Source: Myxococcales bacterium | Lineage (GTDB): Bacteria > Myxococcota_A > UBA9160 > SMWR01 | Reading direction: 5' to 3' | DNA length: 32,596 nt | Assembly (NCBI GenBank): GCA_013215605.1 | Contig: JABSQW010000104.1 | Coordinates: 5,646 to 38,241, forward strand | Shown: positions 20,380 to 30,987 of the stretch, piece after piece | How the letters are laid out: the number at the start of each line of letters is the position of its first letter | Numbering within the stretch: position 1 is the stretch's first letter | The notes under the pieces: model-generated | Databases searched by the model: none | Told to the model about the DNA's origin: nothing | What the model saw: only the letters and a program-made list of their open reading frames with translations | Translations under genes and position numbers: made by a program

Positions 20380-21558
20380 CTATGCGGGGATCGGGACCCC
20401 GAAGACGCGACGGCCCTCGATCCAGGTCTCCACGACCCGCCCGGCGTCGTCGAGGATCGCGAAGTCGGCGCGCGCGCCCTCGCGGAGCGTTCCGCGTTCG
20501 TTCTCGATGCCGAGCACTCGCGCGGGACGGAGCGTGCACGCGGCGACGGCTTCGAGGAGCGAGGCGCCCGTGTACTCGCTGAAGTTTCGAAGCGCCCGGT
20601 CGAGGGTCACGGAGCTGCCGGCGAGGCGCCCGTCCTCGAAACGCACGGCGGTGCCGTCGTCGTAGACCCCCCCGGAACCGAAGGAGGCGAAGCCGGTCTG
20701 CGCGCGTGCGGGCGGAACTTCGATCTGGTCGGTGATGAGGACGAGGGCCTCTCCCTTTGCGCGCGCGGCGACGCGGACCATGTCGCGATGCACGTGGGCT
20801 CCGTCGCAGATGAGGTCGCAGCTGAGGCGGTCGTCGGCGAGTGCCGCGCCCGCGAGGCCGGGCTCGCGGTGGTGGGCGGGCGACATGGCGTTGAAGAGGT
20901 GGGTGACGTGGGTCGCGCCTCGATCGATGGCGTCGGCGACCTCGGCTGCGTCGGCGAGGCTGTGCCCGAGGGCAGTCACGATTCCGCGTTCCGCCAGTCG
21001 CGCCTGGAGTTGGGCGGCCCCGGGAATCTCCGGTGCGAGGGTCACCATCCGGAGCGTTCCGCTGGCGAGGGCGAGGAGCTCGTCGAACTCCGCGGGCGCG
21101 GGTTCGCGGATGCCCCCGGGCTGCGCACCCGCGGCCTGGGGATTGATCCAGGGACCTTCGAGGTGGATGCCGAGCACCTCGGCGCCCGGCAGCGAGGCCG
21201 CTCCGGCGAGCGCCGCGAGGCCCGGAATCCGCTCGCGCAGCTCGTCCTGGGGCCAGGCCAGTGTCGTGGCCAGGAACCCCGTCGTTCCGTGATGCACCAA
21301 TGACGCACTCGTCCGAGCGAGCGATGAAGGGGTCGCCGGTGCGGGGTCGAACACCCAGCCCCCGTGGTGGTGGAGGTCGAGAAAACCCGGGGCCAGGCAG
21401 CGCCCGTCGAGCGCTACGGACCGCGCAGCGTCTGGCAGGGCGGCATCCGCCGGGAGTCGCTGGAGGATCCGCCCGGACGCGACGAGCAGGGATTCGCAGA
21501 CGGCTTCGGGGCGTTCCGGATCGAGCACGCGTGCGCCGGTGAAGGCGGTCATCGACAT
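20380..21558 (-). CDS. nagA: N-acetylglucosamine-6-phosphate deacetylase
   Basis: 392 residues. Amidohydrolase-superfamily metalloenzyme that removes acetate from GlcNAc-6-phosphate in amino-sugar recycling. Metal and catalytic positions are in place: PGFLDLHHHGG (HxH at 63-65), HLEGPWINP (E134), TALGHS (H199), THLFNAM (H220), ICDGAHV and the catalytic Asp D277 in LITDQIE, where most homologs read TDAM/TDAI. GAGGGG lies about 10 bases upstream of the ATG. No glucosamine-6-phosphate deaminase (nagB) or GlcNAc kinase is beside it. Confidence 0.93.
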   Translation of the reverse strand: MSMTAFTGARVLDPERPEAVCESLLVASGRILQRLPADAALPDAARSVALDGRCLAPGFLDLHHHGGWVFDPAPATPSSLARTSASLVHHGTTGFLATTLAWPQDELRERIPGLAALAGAASLPGAEVLGIHLEGPWINPQAAGAQPGGIREPAPAEFDELLALASGTLRMVTLAPEIPGAAQLQARLAERGIVTALGHSLADAAEVADAIDRGATHVTHLFNAMSPAHHREPGLAGAALADDRLSCDLICDGAHVHRDMVRVAARAKGEALVLITDQIEVPPARAQTGFASFGSGGVYDDGTAVRFEDGRLAGSSVTLDRALRNFSEYTGASLLEAVAACTLRPARVLGIENERGTLREGARADFAILDDAGRVVETWIEGRRVFGVPIPA

Positions 21559-21610
21559 GTGTGGTTAACCCCTCAAGTGGCTCGGACCGGGCACCGATTC
21601 GTGACCCGAG

Positions 21611-22180
21611 ATGCACGCCCCCCCCGAACAGAGCACCGACGAGACCCTCAAGATTCTCGACGTGAAGCTCAGCCAGCTGAAGCTCGCCTACGAGCAGTAC
21701 TTCCTCGGTAGCAGGCCCCGCGAGCCCCAGCAGCTGCGCACCGAGGTCCAGAAGGCGATCCTGAGGTTCGTCAATTCCCCTATTCAGAACACGGGGTTAC
21801 GCTTCAAATTCAACGGAATCTGCTCACGCTACCAGGCCTACAAGCGCCAGTGGAACGACACACTGCGGAGAATGGAGGACGGAAGCTACGTCCGTCACCG
21901 TTTCAAAGCCGATCTCCACCAACGAAGCCGGGCCGGCGGCGCGGCGGAAGCCGGCCCGACGGCCCCCAACCCGCCGTCCAGCGACCTCTTCGACGCCTAC
22001 GTGGACGCCCGCAAGACCTGCGGCCACGACACGAGCTCGCTAACCCCGCAGAAGCTCGAGAGGGTCCTCGACAAACAGCGAGCCGCGCTCCGCGAGCGCT
22101 TCGGCGACGCAGATTTCCGCTTCAAGGTGGTGGTTCAGGAAGGGAAAGTGAAGCTGCGCGCGGCCCGTGTGCGCGCTTAG
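21611..22180 (+). CDS. MXAN_5187 C-terminal-domain-like protein, unknown function
   Basis: 189 residues, soluble, charged and helical. The segment KLSQLKLAYEQYFLGSRPRE through NTGLRFKFNGICSRYQAY to WNDTLRRMEDGSYVRHRFKA follows the pattern of the domain found at the C-terminus of Myxococcus MXAN_5187-type proteins, a family restricted largely to deltaproteobacteria. Here it stands alone, without the N-terminal sensor region. A second helical part (FDAYVDARKTCGHD to the end) follows a Gly/Ala/Pro-rich linker. Function unknown. Divergent from nagA, convergent with atpC. No clear ribosome site precedes the ATG. Confidence 0.7.
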   Translation: MHAPPEQSTDETLKILDVKLSQLKLAYEQYFLGSRPREPQQLRTEVQKAILRFVNSPIQNTGLRFKFNGICSRYQAYKRQWNDTLRRMEDGSYVRHRFKADLHQRSRAGGAAEAGPTAPNPPSSDLFDAYVDARKTCGHDTSSLTPQKLERVLDKQRAALRERFGDADFRFKVVVQEGKVKLRAARVRA

Positions 22181-22216
22181 CTCGTCCGACTTCCTGCCTT
22201 CAGCTCGCTGCGCAGA

Positions 22217-22233
22217 GGCGGGCGTCGCCCGCC
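22217..22233. terminator. Hairpin between convergent MXAN_5187-like gene and atpC
   Basis: GGCGGGC-GTC-GCCCGCC, a perfect 7-bp GC stem with a 3-base loop in the 67-bp gap between two convergent stop codons. It can form on both strands, so it may serve both transcripts; there is no U-run. Confidence 0.45.
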
Positions 22234-22247
22234 GATCGCCCGCCGAA

Positions 22248-22502
22248 CTAGACGAACTCGCAGGAGTCCACGAGCACCGTCACCTCGGTGCCCGTCACGT
22301 CCGCGAAGCCCGACGCGATCGTGGCGTTCAGGGTCTCGCTCGCCGTGCGAATCTCGACCTCGCCTTCGCGCAGCGGAGTGAGGAAGCGCTCGTGGTTGGG
22401 CAGCACACCGAAGTCGCCCTCGCTGCCGGGCAGGACGATGCTCTCCGCATCTCCCTCGTAAGCGAGTCCCTGGGGTGTGACGATCGAGAGGGCGAACGCC
22501 AT
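22248..22502 (-). CDS. atpC: F1 ATP synthase epsilon subunit, short form
   Basis: 84 residues, against about 130-140 usually. The N-terminal beta-sandwich is complete: LSIVTPQGLAYEGDAESIVLPGSEGDFGVLPNHERFLTPL, then EIRTASETLNATIASGFADV and the final strand TVLVDSCEFV. Translation then stops; the C-terminal two-helix domain that can extend into F1 and inhibit ATP hydrolysis is missing. The subunit connects gamma to the c-ring. The TAG stop of atpD is two bases before the ATG. The stop is followed by 67 bp and a convergent gene, so no frameshifted remainder is evident. Confidence 0.93.
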   Translation of the reverse strand: MAFALSIVTPQGLAYEGDAESIVLPGSEGDFGVLPNHERFLTPLREGEVEIRTASETLNATIASGFADVTGTEVTVLVDSCEFV

Positions 22503-22504
22503 CG

Positions 22505-24870
<2,366 letters not shown>

Positions 24871-24874
24871 GAGG

Positions 24875-26419
24875 CTAGGCCGCGGCTCCCTGGGTGGACG
24901 GTTGAAACACATCCGAAAAGGCGTCGAGCGCCGCGACGAGCTTGTTCACGACGTCCTCCTCGAGCTTTCCGCTGTCGCGGATGGCCTCGAGGACATCGGC
25001 GTGACTGTTGCGGATGTACTCGAGCATCTCGGTTCCGTAGCGCGCCAGGTCGTTGAGCTCGTAGGCGCGAACCCACGAGTCGCGACCTTCGGGCGGCGTG
25101 CACGAGTAAATCGAAACCACCTGCTCTTCCATCGGCATGGGCGCGTACTGTGGCTGCTTGAGCATTTCGGTCTGGCGTTCGCCGTTTGCGAGCTGCTCCT
25201 GTGTCGCCTTGTCGAGATCGCTGCCAAACTGGGAGAACGCGGCCATCTCGCGGTATTGGGCGAGGTTGAGCTTCAGCGTTCCCGCGACGGCCTTGGTGGC
25301 CTTGGTCTGCGCCGCACCGCCTACCCGCGACACCGAAATGCCGACGTTCACCGCCGGACGGATGCCTGCGTTGAACAGGTCGGTCTCGAGAAAGATCTGA
25401 CCGTCGGTGATCGAGATGACGTTGGTGGGAATGTACGCCGACACGTCGCCCGCCTGGGTCTCGATGATGGGCAGCGCGGTGAGGCTGCCGCCGCCGAGGT
25501 CGTCGTTCATCTTGGCGGCGCGCTCGAGCAGCCGCGAGTGAACGTAGAACACGTCGCCGGGATACGCCTCGCGCCCGGGCGGCCGGCGCAGCAGCAGCGA
25601 GAGCTGCCGGTAGGCGACGGCTTGCTTCGAGAGGTCGTCGTAGACGATGAGGGCGTGCTTCCCGTTGTCGCGGAACCACTCGCCGATGGTGACGCCCGTG
25701 TAGGGGGAGATGAACTGCAGCGGCGCCGGCTCACTCGCCGAGGCGGCGACGACGATCGTGTACTCCATCGCGCCGTGCTGCGCGAACTTGTCGACCACCT
25801 GGGCCACCGTGGACTGCTTCTGCCCGATGGCAACGTAGATGCAGAACACGTCGGTGTTCTTCTGGTTGATGATCGCGTCGACCGCAATGGCGGTCTTGCC
25901 CGTCTGACGGTCGCCAATGATCAGCTCGCGTTGACCGCGACCGATCGGTGTCATCGCGTCGATGGCCTTGATGCCCGTCTGCAGGGGCTCGAATACCGAC
26001 TTGCGAGCAACGATGCCGGGCGCCTTGAGCTCGACGCGACGGTACTCGCTCGTCTCGATCGGGCCCTTGCCGTCGATGGGAGTGCCGAGCGCGCCGACCA
26101 CGCGACCGATCATGGCCTCGCCCACCGGCACCTCGATGATGCGGCCGGTGCGGCGCACGATGTCGCCCTCGCGGACGTGGTTGGCCTCGCCCATCAACGC
26201 GATGCCGACGTTGTCCTCTTCGAGGTTCAGCACCATGCCGTTGACCTCGCCCGGGAACTCGACGAGTTCACCCGCCATGGCCTGGTCGAGCCCGTAGACG
26301 CGCGCGATGCCGTCACCGATCGATAGGACGGTGCCGGTTTCGGCGACGTCGATCTCGCGGTCGTACTCTTTGATCTCGCGCTTCAGGATGTCGGTGATTT
26401 CACCGGGCTTGATGTCCAT
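24875..26419 (-). CDS. atpA: F1 ATP synthase alpha subunit
   Basis: 514 residues, full length. Non-catalytic nucleotide-binding subunit. Contains the P-loop GDRQTGKTA, the Walker B region [18 protein letters not shown], and the signature [14 protein letters not shown](A). AAGGGA lies 8 bases before the ATG. It follows atpH by 45 bp in the order b'-b-delta-alpha-gamma-beta-epsilon. Confidence 0.98.
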   Translation of the reverse strand: MDIKPGEITDILKREIKEYDREIDVAETGTVLSIGDGIARVYGLDQAMAGELVEFPGEVNGMVLNLEEDNVGIALMGEANHVREGDIVRRTGRIIEVPVGEAMIGRVVGALGTPIDGKGPIETSEYRRVELKAPGIVARKSVFEPLQTGIKAIDAMTPIGRGQRELIIGDRQTGKTAIAVDAIINQKNTDVFCIYVAIGQKQSTVAQVVDKFAQHGAMEYTIVVAASASEPAPLQFISPYTGVTIGEWFRDNGKHALIVYDDLSKQAVAYRQLSLLLRRPPGREAYPGDVFYVHSRLLERAAKMNDDLGGGSLTALPIIETQAGDVSAYIPTNVISITDGQIFLETDLFNAGIRPAVNVGISVSRVGGAAQTKATKAVAGTLKLNLAQYREMAAFSQFGSDLDKATQEQLANGERQTEMLKQPQYAPMPMEEQVVSIYSCTPPEGRDSWVRAYELNDLARYGTEMLEYIRNSHADVLEAIRDSGKLEEDVVNKLVAALDAFSDVFQPSTQGAAA

Positions 26420-26464
26420 GAAAGGCGTCCCTTCGGTGTGCGGTTGGCGTGATGTCCTGGGGTC

Positions 26465-27010
26465 TCACTGCCCACGGTTCAGTACGGAGCGCAGCTGCGA
26501 GAGCTGCGTGCGAAGACTGCCGTCGAAGACGACCCCGCCGACGGTGGCGATCGCGCCTCCGAGCAGCGACGAATCGACTCGGATGTCGAGCTCCACGTGT
26601 TTGCCAGTGCTGGCCGCGAGCGCACTCGTAAGCCGGCTGCGCTGCGCATCGGAGAGGGGGCTCGCCGTCACGACGTCGGCGCGCGTGCGGCCGGCTGCGT
26701 CGTCGGCCAAGCGTCCGAACTCGTCGTGAATCGCCGGAAAGTCGACGAGGCGTCGCTGGTCGATGAGAAAAGCGTAGAAGTTCCGAACCGGGGCGCTCGA
26801 ACGGATGCGTTCGCACACCGCGCTCAGGAGCGCGCGCCGCTGCGCGACCGGGTGGAGCGGCCGAAACAACGAGTTGGCGAGGGCGGGCTCGGCATCGAGG
26901 AGCGACGCCATGTCGGAGAGCTCGCCGCCAATCGCGTCGATGGCTCCGCTCTCCTCGGCAATCGCGAAGAGGGCTCTCGAATAGCGGCGCGCGGCCGCGG
27001 AGCTCTTCAT
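26465..27010 (-). CDS. atpH: F1 ATP synthase delta subunit
   Basis: 181 residues from the ATG at 27010, overlapping the atpF stop as ATGA. Stator subunit joining F1 to the b stalk. Starts SSAAARRYSRALFAIAEE with the family's helical domain and ends with VDSSLLGGAIATVGGVVFDGSLRTQLSQL, the conserved C-terminal segment. An upstream extension of the frame runs through atpF in another phase and is a shadow. Confidence 0.95.
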   Translation of the reverse strand: MKSSAAARRYSRALFAIAEESGAIDAIGGELSDMASLLDAEPALANSLFRPLHPVAQRRALLSAVCERIRSSAPVRNFYAFLIDQRRLVDFPAIHDEFGRLADDAAGRTRADVVTASPLSDAQRSRLTSALAASTGKHVELDIRVDSSLLGGAIATVGGVVFDGSLRTQLSQLRSVLNRGQ

Positions 27011-27597
27011 CGAGACCCCCCACCACCGGACGGACGCATCGAACGGGTGTCCTCGATGCGGCCGATGAACTCGTCGACCAGTCGATCGCGATCGGCCTCG
27101 GTGATCTCGCTCGACAGACGGCCTCCCGCCAGCTCGATGGCGAGCTCCGAGGCCTCGAGGCGCAGCTGCTCGCGGGCCCGAACGACTTCGCGCTCGACAG
27201 CCGCCGTGGCATCCGCCTTGATGCGCTCGGCGGCGGCGCGAGCGTCGGCGAGGATGCGGTCGCGCTGGGCGTTCGCGCGCTCCCGCGACGCAGCGCGCAG
27301 GGCCTCCAGCTCGTTGTCGAGCTCGACCAGCTTTCGCTGGAGCTCCGCGTAACGCACCTCGGCCTCGTTGAGCATCTCCGAGGCGCTGTTGATCTCGCCC
27401 GAGATCTCGTCGCGGCGATCGGCGAAGAAGGTCCGGATCGGCTTTCGAGCCACCACGACCAGGACGACCACGAGGATCGCGAAATTGATCGAGTACCAGA
27501 CGAGGGTGCTCTCGCCGTGTTCGTCCGAAGCGGCGAGGGCTGGCGCAGCGGCGAGCAGCAAGGCAAGCGACGCGGTCAGGAATCGGAGGGCGCTCAC
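27007..27597 (-). CDS. atpF: ATP synthase b subunit
   Basis: 196 residues, GTG start overlapping the b' stop (GTGA). A signal-like N-terminus (FLTASLALLLAAAPALA) precedes the real membrane anchor (WYSINFAILVVVLVVVA), an arrangement often seen in deltaproteobacterial b subunits; then a long charged coiled coil with heptad-like Ala/Glu/Arg pattern. Forms the peripheral stalk with b'. Residues after 180 are Gly/Ser rich. Confidence 0.93.
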   Translation of the reverse strand: MSALRFLTASLALLLAAAPALAASDEHGESTLVWYSINFAILVVVLVVVARKPIRTFFADRRDEISGEINSASEMLNEAEVRYAELQRKLVELDNELEALRAASRERANAQRDRILADARAAAERIKADATAAVEREVVRAREQLRLEASELAIELAGGRLSSEITEADRDRLVDEFIGRIEDTRSMRPSGGGGSR

Positions 27598-28109
27598 GAC
27601 AGCGGCCTCCCGAGGACGCGCTCGGCCGCCTGGTTCGCGAGGTCTTCCGCCTGGGAGCGGAGGCTGCCGCGCGCGGCGACCAGCGCGTCGGCGACTTCGC
27701 GCCGGGCGCTTTCGATTTCTGCCTCGGCGGCGCTGCGCGCCTGACTCGTCTCCTGGGCGCCCTCGCTGCGAGCGGCGCGAAGCTGCTCCTTGCGTTCAGC
27801 ATCGGCCTCCTCGCGAGCGGCGCGGATCGACGTTTCGTATCGCGACAGGATTTCGGCCGACTCCTCGACGAGCCGGGAGGCGCGCCGACGCGTGCCGTCG
27901 ATCCGCTCGGTGCGCTCTTCGAGCACGCGAAGGAGGGGCGTGAACAGCGCGGCCTGCACCGGAGGGATCAAGAATGCGAACAGCAGCAGCAGCCCGATGA
28001 GGAGCCGGGGATCCGGGACGAGGACCAGTTGCCCCTCCGCTGCCAGGGCACCGGAGGCGACCAGAAGAATGCCGGTCGCGATCAGGATCGCGCACGCGCT
28101 TCGCCGCAT
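27594..28109 (-). CDS. atpF': ATP synthase b' subunit
   Basis: 171 residues from the ATG at 28109, with GGGAG 9 bases upstream. Signal-like N-terminus (RSACAILIATGILLVASGALA), then a membrane helix (LLIGLLLLFAFLIPPVQAALF) with the Pro-containing 'FlipPvqaalFtPll' pattern usual for b', followed by a long coiled coil. Two distinct b genes imply a b/b' heterodimer stalk. First gene of this F1 block. Longer upstream frames are not supported. Confidence 0.92.
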   Translation of the reverse strand: MRRSACAILIATGILLVASGALAAEGQLVLVPDPRLLIGLLLLFAFLIPPVQAALFTPLLRVLEERTERIDGTRRRASRLVEESAEILSRYETSIRAAREEADAERKEQLRAARSEGAQETSQARSAAEAEIESARREVADALVAARGSLRSQAEDLANQAAERVLGRPLS

Positions 28110-28262
28110 GCTGCTTCGCTCCCGCGCGGGACGATGCGCAAACACCCACTCCGTGAGCGCGAAGTGCGCGTGGGAGCGGAGCGTCGTCCAGCGACCGAGG
28201 GTGGTGGGCCACTGCCGGACTTCGGTACTCACCGAATCCGAGCCGTTGGCTGGGCGGCGCAA

Positions 28263-28289
28263 TTCTTACATAGCTGGCGGGAAGTTCAA
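28263..28289 (-). promoter_or_regulatory. Possible promoter of the F1 operon
   Basis: On the reverse strand TTGAAC (28284-28289) is followed after 15 bases by TAAGAA (28263-28268), in the only AT-rich patch of this gap. Spacing is short of ideal; AGAATT at 17 bases is an alternative -10. Confidence 0.33.
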
Positions 28290-28380
28290 TACGAGGGAGG
28301 CGCTGTTTTGCAGCGGGTCCCGCCTCCGCCCTTTCGGCGCTCTGCTCGAGGGATCGCAACCAACGGGGGGACGCGGTTCA

Positions 28381-28400
28381 ACGGTCGGGCCAACGACCGT
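28381..28400. repeat. Inverted repeat / hairpin upstream of atp promoter
   Basis: ACGGTCG-6 bases-CGACCGT, 7-bp perfect arms, about 120 bases after the bactofilin stop and about 90 bases before the proposed atp promoter. Could end the par-bactofilin transcript or be an operator. Confidence 0.4.
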
Positions 28401-28519
28401 CGGTCACTCGATGAGGGGGGTCGGGGGGTGCGGTTCGCCGGGGGGGGGGCCAGGCCCACGCGGCTCGGTGCGCAGCGTCGGACCGAACGGCCGGGTCCCC
28501 GCAGCGACGGGTCTGCTCT

Positions 28520-28882
28520 TCATCCGAGCCGCTGGCCGGCGTGGCAGGTCCCATCGAGGAACGACCCCTCGGCGAGCACGAGACGCTGGCCGTAGAGTTC
28601 GCCGGTGACCCGGGCGGTCGCTTCGAGGGCGATCCGCGACTCCACCCGCGCATCGCCACGCAGGGTCCCGGCCACGACGAGGTTCTCGACATGAAGAGGT
28701 CCGTCGACCTCGGCTTGTGCTCCGATCCACAGCGTGTCGTCCGAGTGGACCGGGCCCTTCACGCGCCCATCGATCCGGCACGGGCCGCTCAATTCGAGCC
28801 GGCCTTCGAAGCAGCCGCCGCGCGGGACGGCGATCCGGGGGCTGGAGGTGACGGGCTGGCGGGTTTGGCGGGTTGCGCTCAT
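28520..28882 (-). CDS. Bactofilin
   Basis: 120 residues, the whole being a short N-tail (with the basic/Pro-rich SSPRIAVPRGG) and one bactofilin beta-helix: FEGRLELSGPCRIDGRVKGPV, then repeated strands such as ADVDGPLHVENLVVAGTLRGD-like turns ending in GSFLDGTCHAGQ. Bactofilins polymerise into filaments without nucleotide. In Myxococcus, bactofilins scaffold ParABS near the cell poles; the position directly after parB fits such a role, which is inferred here. AGGAC lies next to the ATG. A 12-bp palindrome CCGGGTACCCGG (28893-28904) is just upstream. Confidence 0.88.
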   Translation of the reverse strand: MSATRQTRQPVTSSPRIAVPRGGCFEGRLELSGPCRIDGRVKGPVHSDDTLWIGAQAEVDGPLHVENLVVAGTLRGDARVESRIALEATARVTGELYGQRLVLAEGSFLDGTCHAGQRLG

Positions 28883-28974
28883 GTCCTGGGTTCCGGGTAC
28901 CCGGGGTAGCAGTTTGAGAGCGGCAGGGAAGGCGCAAAGGGTGACATTGGAGGCCCGACCCCCTTCGCGCTGCG

Positions 28975-29919
28975 TCAGCGATCGCCCAGCAACAGCGAAG
29001 CCAGGCGGTCGAGATCTTCGGAACCAAAGTACTCGATCTCGATTCGGCCCCGTGATGCATCGCCCTGAATCTTGACGCGGGTCTGAAGACGCTGACGCAG
29101 GCTGTCGATGACCCGCGCAAGGTTGGGGTCCGCGCTGGCCCGCGCGGATCGGTTTCGGCGCGGCGCCGGAGCGCCGCTCGGACGCGCGAGGTCTTCGGAT
29201 GCGCGAACGGACAGCCCCTCCTTGACGATCCGGTCGCGGAGATGGCGACGGCGCTCGGGATTCGTGACCGCGAGCAGCGCCTTCGCGTGACCGGTCGACA
29301 ACCTCGACTCCTCGATGTCCTGCTGGAGCTCGCGCGGTAGCTCGAGGAGGCGCAGGTTGTTCGCGATCGTGGATCGGTCGAGCCCGACGCGATTCCCGAT
29401 CTCGTCCTGGGTGGCGCCGGTCTCGGCCAGCGCGCGGAAGGCGTGAGCGAGCTCGATGGGGTTGAGGTCGTCGCGCTGAACGTTTTCGATGAGCGCGATC
29501 TCGAGACGGTCGCGTTCGTCGACGTCCTTGACGACCACCGGAATGGTCTTGAAGCCGGCGGCGCGCGTAGCGCGCCAGCGGCGTTCACCCACCACGAGCT
29601 CGTAGCGCTCGCCGGCGCGTCGGACGACCACGGGTTGCAGTACACCGTGGCGCTGAATCGATTCGACGAGCTTCTGGAGCTGCGACGCCTCGAAGCGCCG
29701 CCGCGGTTGCTCGGGATTCGGGTCGATGGCGTCGATCGGAAGCTCGCCCGGGCGCGGGTCGGGTGGTTTCGGGGGAGTTTCGATTTCGCTGCGGGGGTCA
29801 GTGGTGGCCCCCTCCGTCGCGTCGGACGTCTGGCCCTCGGACGGGTGCCGCGGGTCGCTGGGTGCCGACGGAAGCAGTGCACCGATTCCGCGGCCGAGGG
29901 CGTTGCGTCGTGTACTCAC
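28975..29919 (-). CDS. parB: Chromosome partitioning protein ParB
   Basis: 314 residues from a GTG overlapping the parA stop (GTGA). DNA-sliding CTPase that loads at parS. N-terminal ALGRGIGALLP motif that stimulates ParA; then a Pro-rich acidic linker; ParB/Srx domain with the CTP-binding box VVGERRWRATRAAG; helix-turn-helix ATQDEIGNRVGLDRSTIANNLRLLELP for parS recognition; C-terminal dimerisation domain RGRIEIEYFGSEDLDRLASLLL. Candidate parS sites lie about 1.8 kb upstream. Confidence 0.97.
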   Translation of the reverse strand: MSTRRNALGRGIGALLPSAPSDPRHPSEGQTSDATEGATTDPRSEIETPPKPPDPRPGELPIDAIDPNPEQPRRRFEASQLQKLVESIQRHGVLQPVVVRRAGERYELVVGERRWRATRAAGFKTIPVVVKDVDERDRLEIALIENVQRDDLNPIELAHAFRALAETGATQDEIGNRVGLDRSTIANNLRLLELPRELQQDIEESRLSTGHAKALLAVTNPERRRHLRDRIVKEGLSVRASEDLARPSGAPAPRRNRSARASADPNLARVIDSLRQRLQTRVKIQGDASRGRIEIEYFGSEDLDRLASLLLGDR

Positions 29920-30743
29920 GTGGGCTCCGGGATCGACAGGTTTTTGTCGGGTTGCGCGGGCTGAGAAAGCGCACTGGCATCGAGGTGGTTCACGATCTCG
30001 TCCGCGAGCTGCAAATACGCTACGGCGCCCTTCGATTGAGCGTCGTAGAGGAGGATCGGCATGCCGTGGCTCGGTGCTTCGCTGAGGCGCACGTTGCGCG
30101 GAATGAGCGTTCGAAACACCTGATCAGCGAAGTGACCGCGCACTTCGGCTTCGACCTGCCGGCTGAGGTTGTTGCGCTGATCGACCATGGTGAGAATGAT
30201 GCCCATCAGGGAGAGCTTCGGATTGAGCTGGTTGCGCACGACGTCGACGGTTTCGAGCAGACCCGCGAGACCCTCGAGCGCGTAGTACTCGCCCTGCAGG
30301 GGCACGACGATGTAGTCCGCGGCCGTGAGCGCATTCAACGTGAGCAGCCCGAGCGACGGCGGACAGTCGATCAGGATGACCTCGTAGGCATCACGCAGAT
30401 CGGCGAGCGCGTACTCGAGTCGCCGCTCGCGGTTTGGCTGGGAGACGAGCTCGACCTCGGCCCCATAGAGATCCCGGCCCGAGGGAATGAGGTTCAGGTA
30501 GCCGAGTTCCGTCGGGAGCACGATGTCCTTCATGACACACTCGCCGATCAATGCGTCATAGATGTGTTGCGAGCCGGAGTTGCCCCCGAACGCGCTCGTC
30601 GCATTGGCTTGGGGGTCGATATCGACCAGGAGTGTCGGTCGCTCCAAGGCCGCGATGGACGCGGCGACGTTGACAGCGGTGGTGGTCTTGCCAACGCCCC
30701 CCTTCTGGTTGACGACGGAGATCACGCGGCTTCGAAACGCCAT
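29916..30743 (-). CDS. parA: Chromosome partitioning ATPase ParA
   Basis: 275 residues. Soj-type ParA with the deviant Walker A KGGVGKTT (14-21, both lysines), the Walker B-like VILIDCPPSLG and LVDIDPQANAT. No N-terminal DNA-binding domain, so it is the chromosomal rather than the P1-plasmid type. It binds DNA nonspecifically as an ATP dimer and moves ParB-parS complexes. Preceded by a 244-bp gap after rsmG that holds a degenerate parS-like site. Confidence 0.97.
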   Translation of the reverse strand: MAFRSRVISVVNQKGGVGKTTTAVNVAASIAALERPTLLVDIDPQANATSAFGGNSGSQHIYDALIGECVMKDIVLPTELGYLNLIPSGRDLYGAEVELVSQPNRERRLEYALADLRDAYEVILIDCPPSLGLLTLNALTAADYIVVPLQGEYYALEGLAGLLETVDVVRNQLNPKLSLMGIILTMVDQRNNLSRQVEAEVRGHFADQVFRTLIPRNVRLSEAPSHGMPILLYDAQSKGAVAYLQLADEIVNHLDASALSQPAQPDKNLSIPEPT

Positions 30744-30830
30744 TGGGTCGGTTCCTCACGGGGAGGTGTGGAGGGGGGTGCCGACAGTAGGTGCCCCGGG
30801 GGGACACCGATTTGCTCTAGAGAAATACCA

Positions 30831-30846
30831 GAGTCCGCGGGGAACC
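30831..30846 (-). promoter_or_regulatory. Degenerate parS-like site between rsmG and parA
   Basis: Reverse strand GGTTCCCCGCGGACTC shares 11 of 16 positions with the CGTTCCCCGTGGAACG sites at 31693-31748. Weak alone; noted because it lies in the parA upstream region. The rest of the 30744-30987 gap shows no gene. Confidence 0.25.
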
Positions 30847-30987
30847 GCCATAGGAGAATTTGGCAAAGCTGCGGGCAGAACGGAGCCGGGAAACGGGCAG
30901 ACCGTGTGGCTCTCGACTCTCGTAGGATCTCGAGGCTCTGGACCCAAAACGCCTCGATGAGTGCCGGGCCTGGGGGGGGAGCGCCAG

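Larger units (their letters stand above)
28110..28519. other. Gene-free stretch upstream of the atp operon
   Basis: 410 bp between the bactofilin stop and atpF' start. It holds a possible promoter at 28263-28289, a 7-bp hairpin at 28381-28400 and G-runs of six to ten bases (28426-28449). No frame with coding character was seen on either strand. The length suggests the F1 genes have their own promoter and leader of about 145 bases. Confidence 0.7.

Noticed and set aside
19193-21616. Very long reverse-strand open frame across MFS and nagA
   Set aside because: Arg/Ala/Gly-rich shadow frame typical of high-GC DNA; two well-supported genes explain the region.
28404-29882. Long reverse-strand frame overlapping parB
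   Set aside because: Low-complexity Ser/Arg/Pro translation in another phase of parB.
30751-30812. Extra parS-like sequences before parA (GGTTCCTCACGGGGAGG and the GC dyad around 30790-30808)
   Set aside because: Arms are out of register with the three clear sites and match too few positions.
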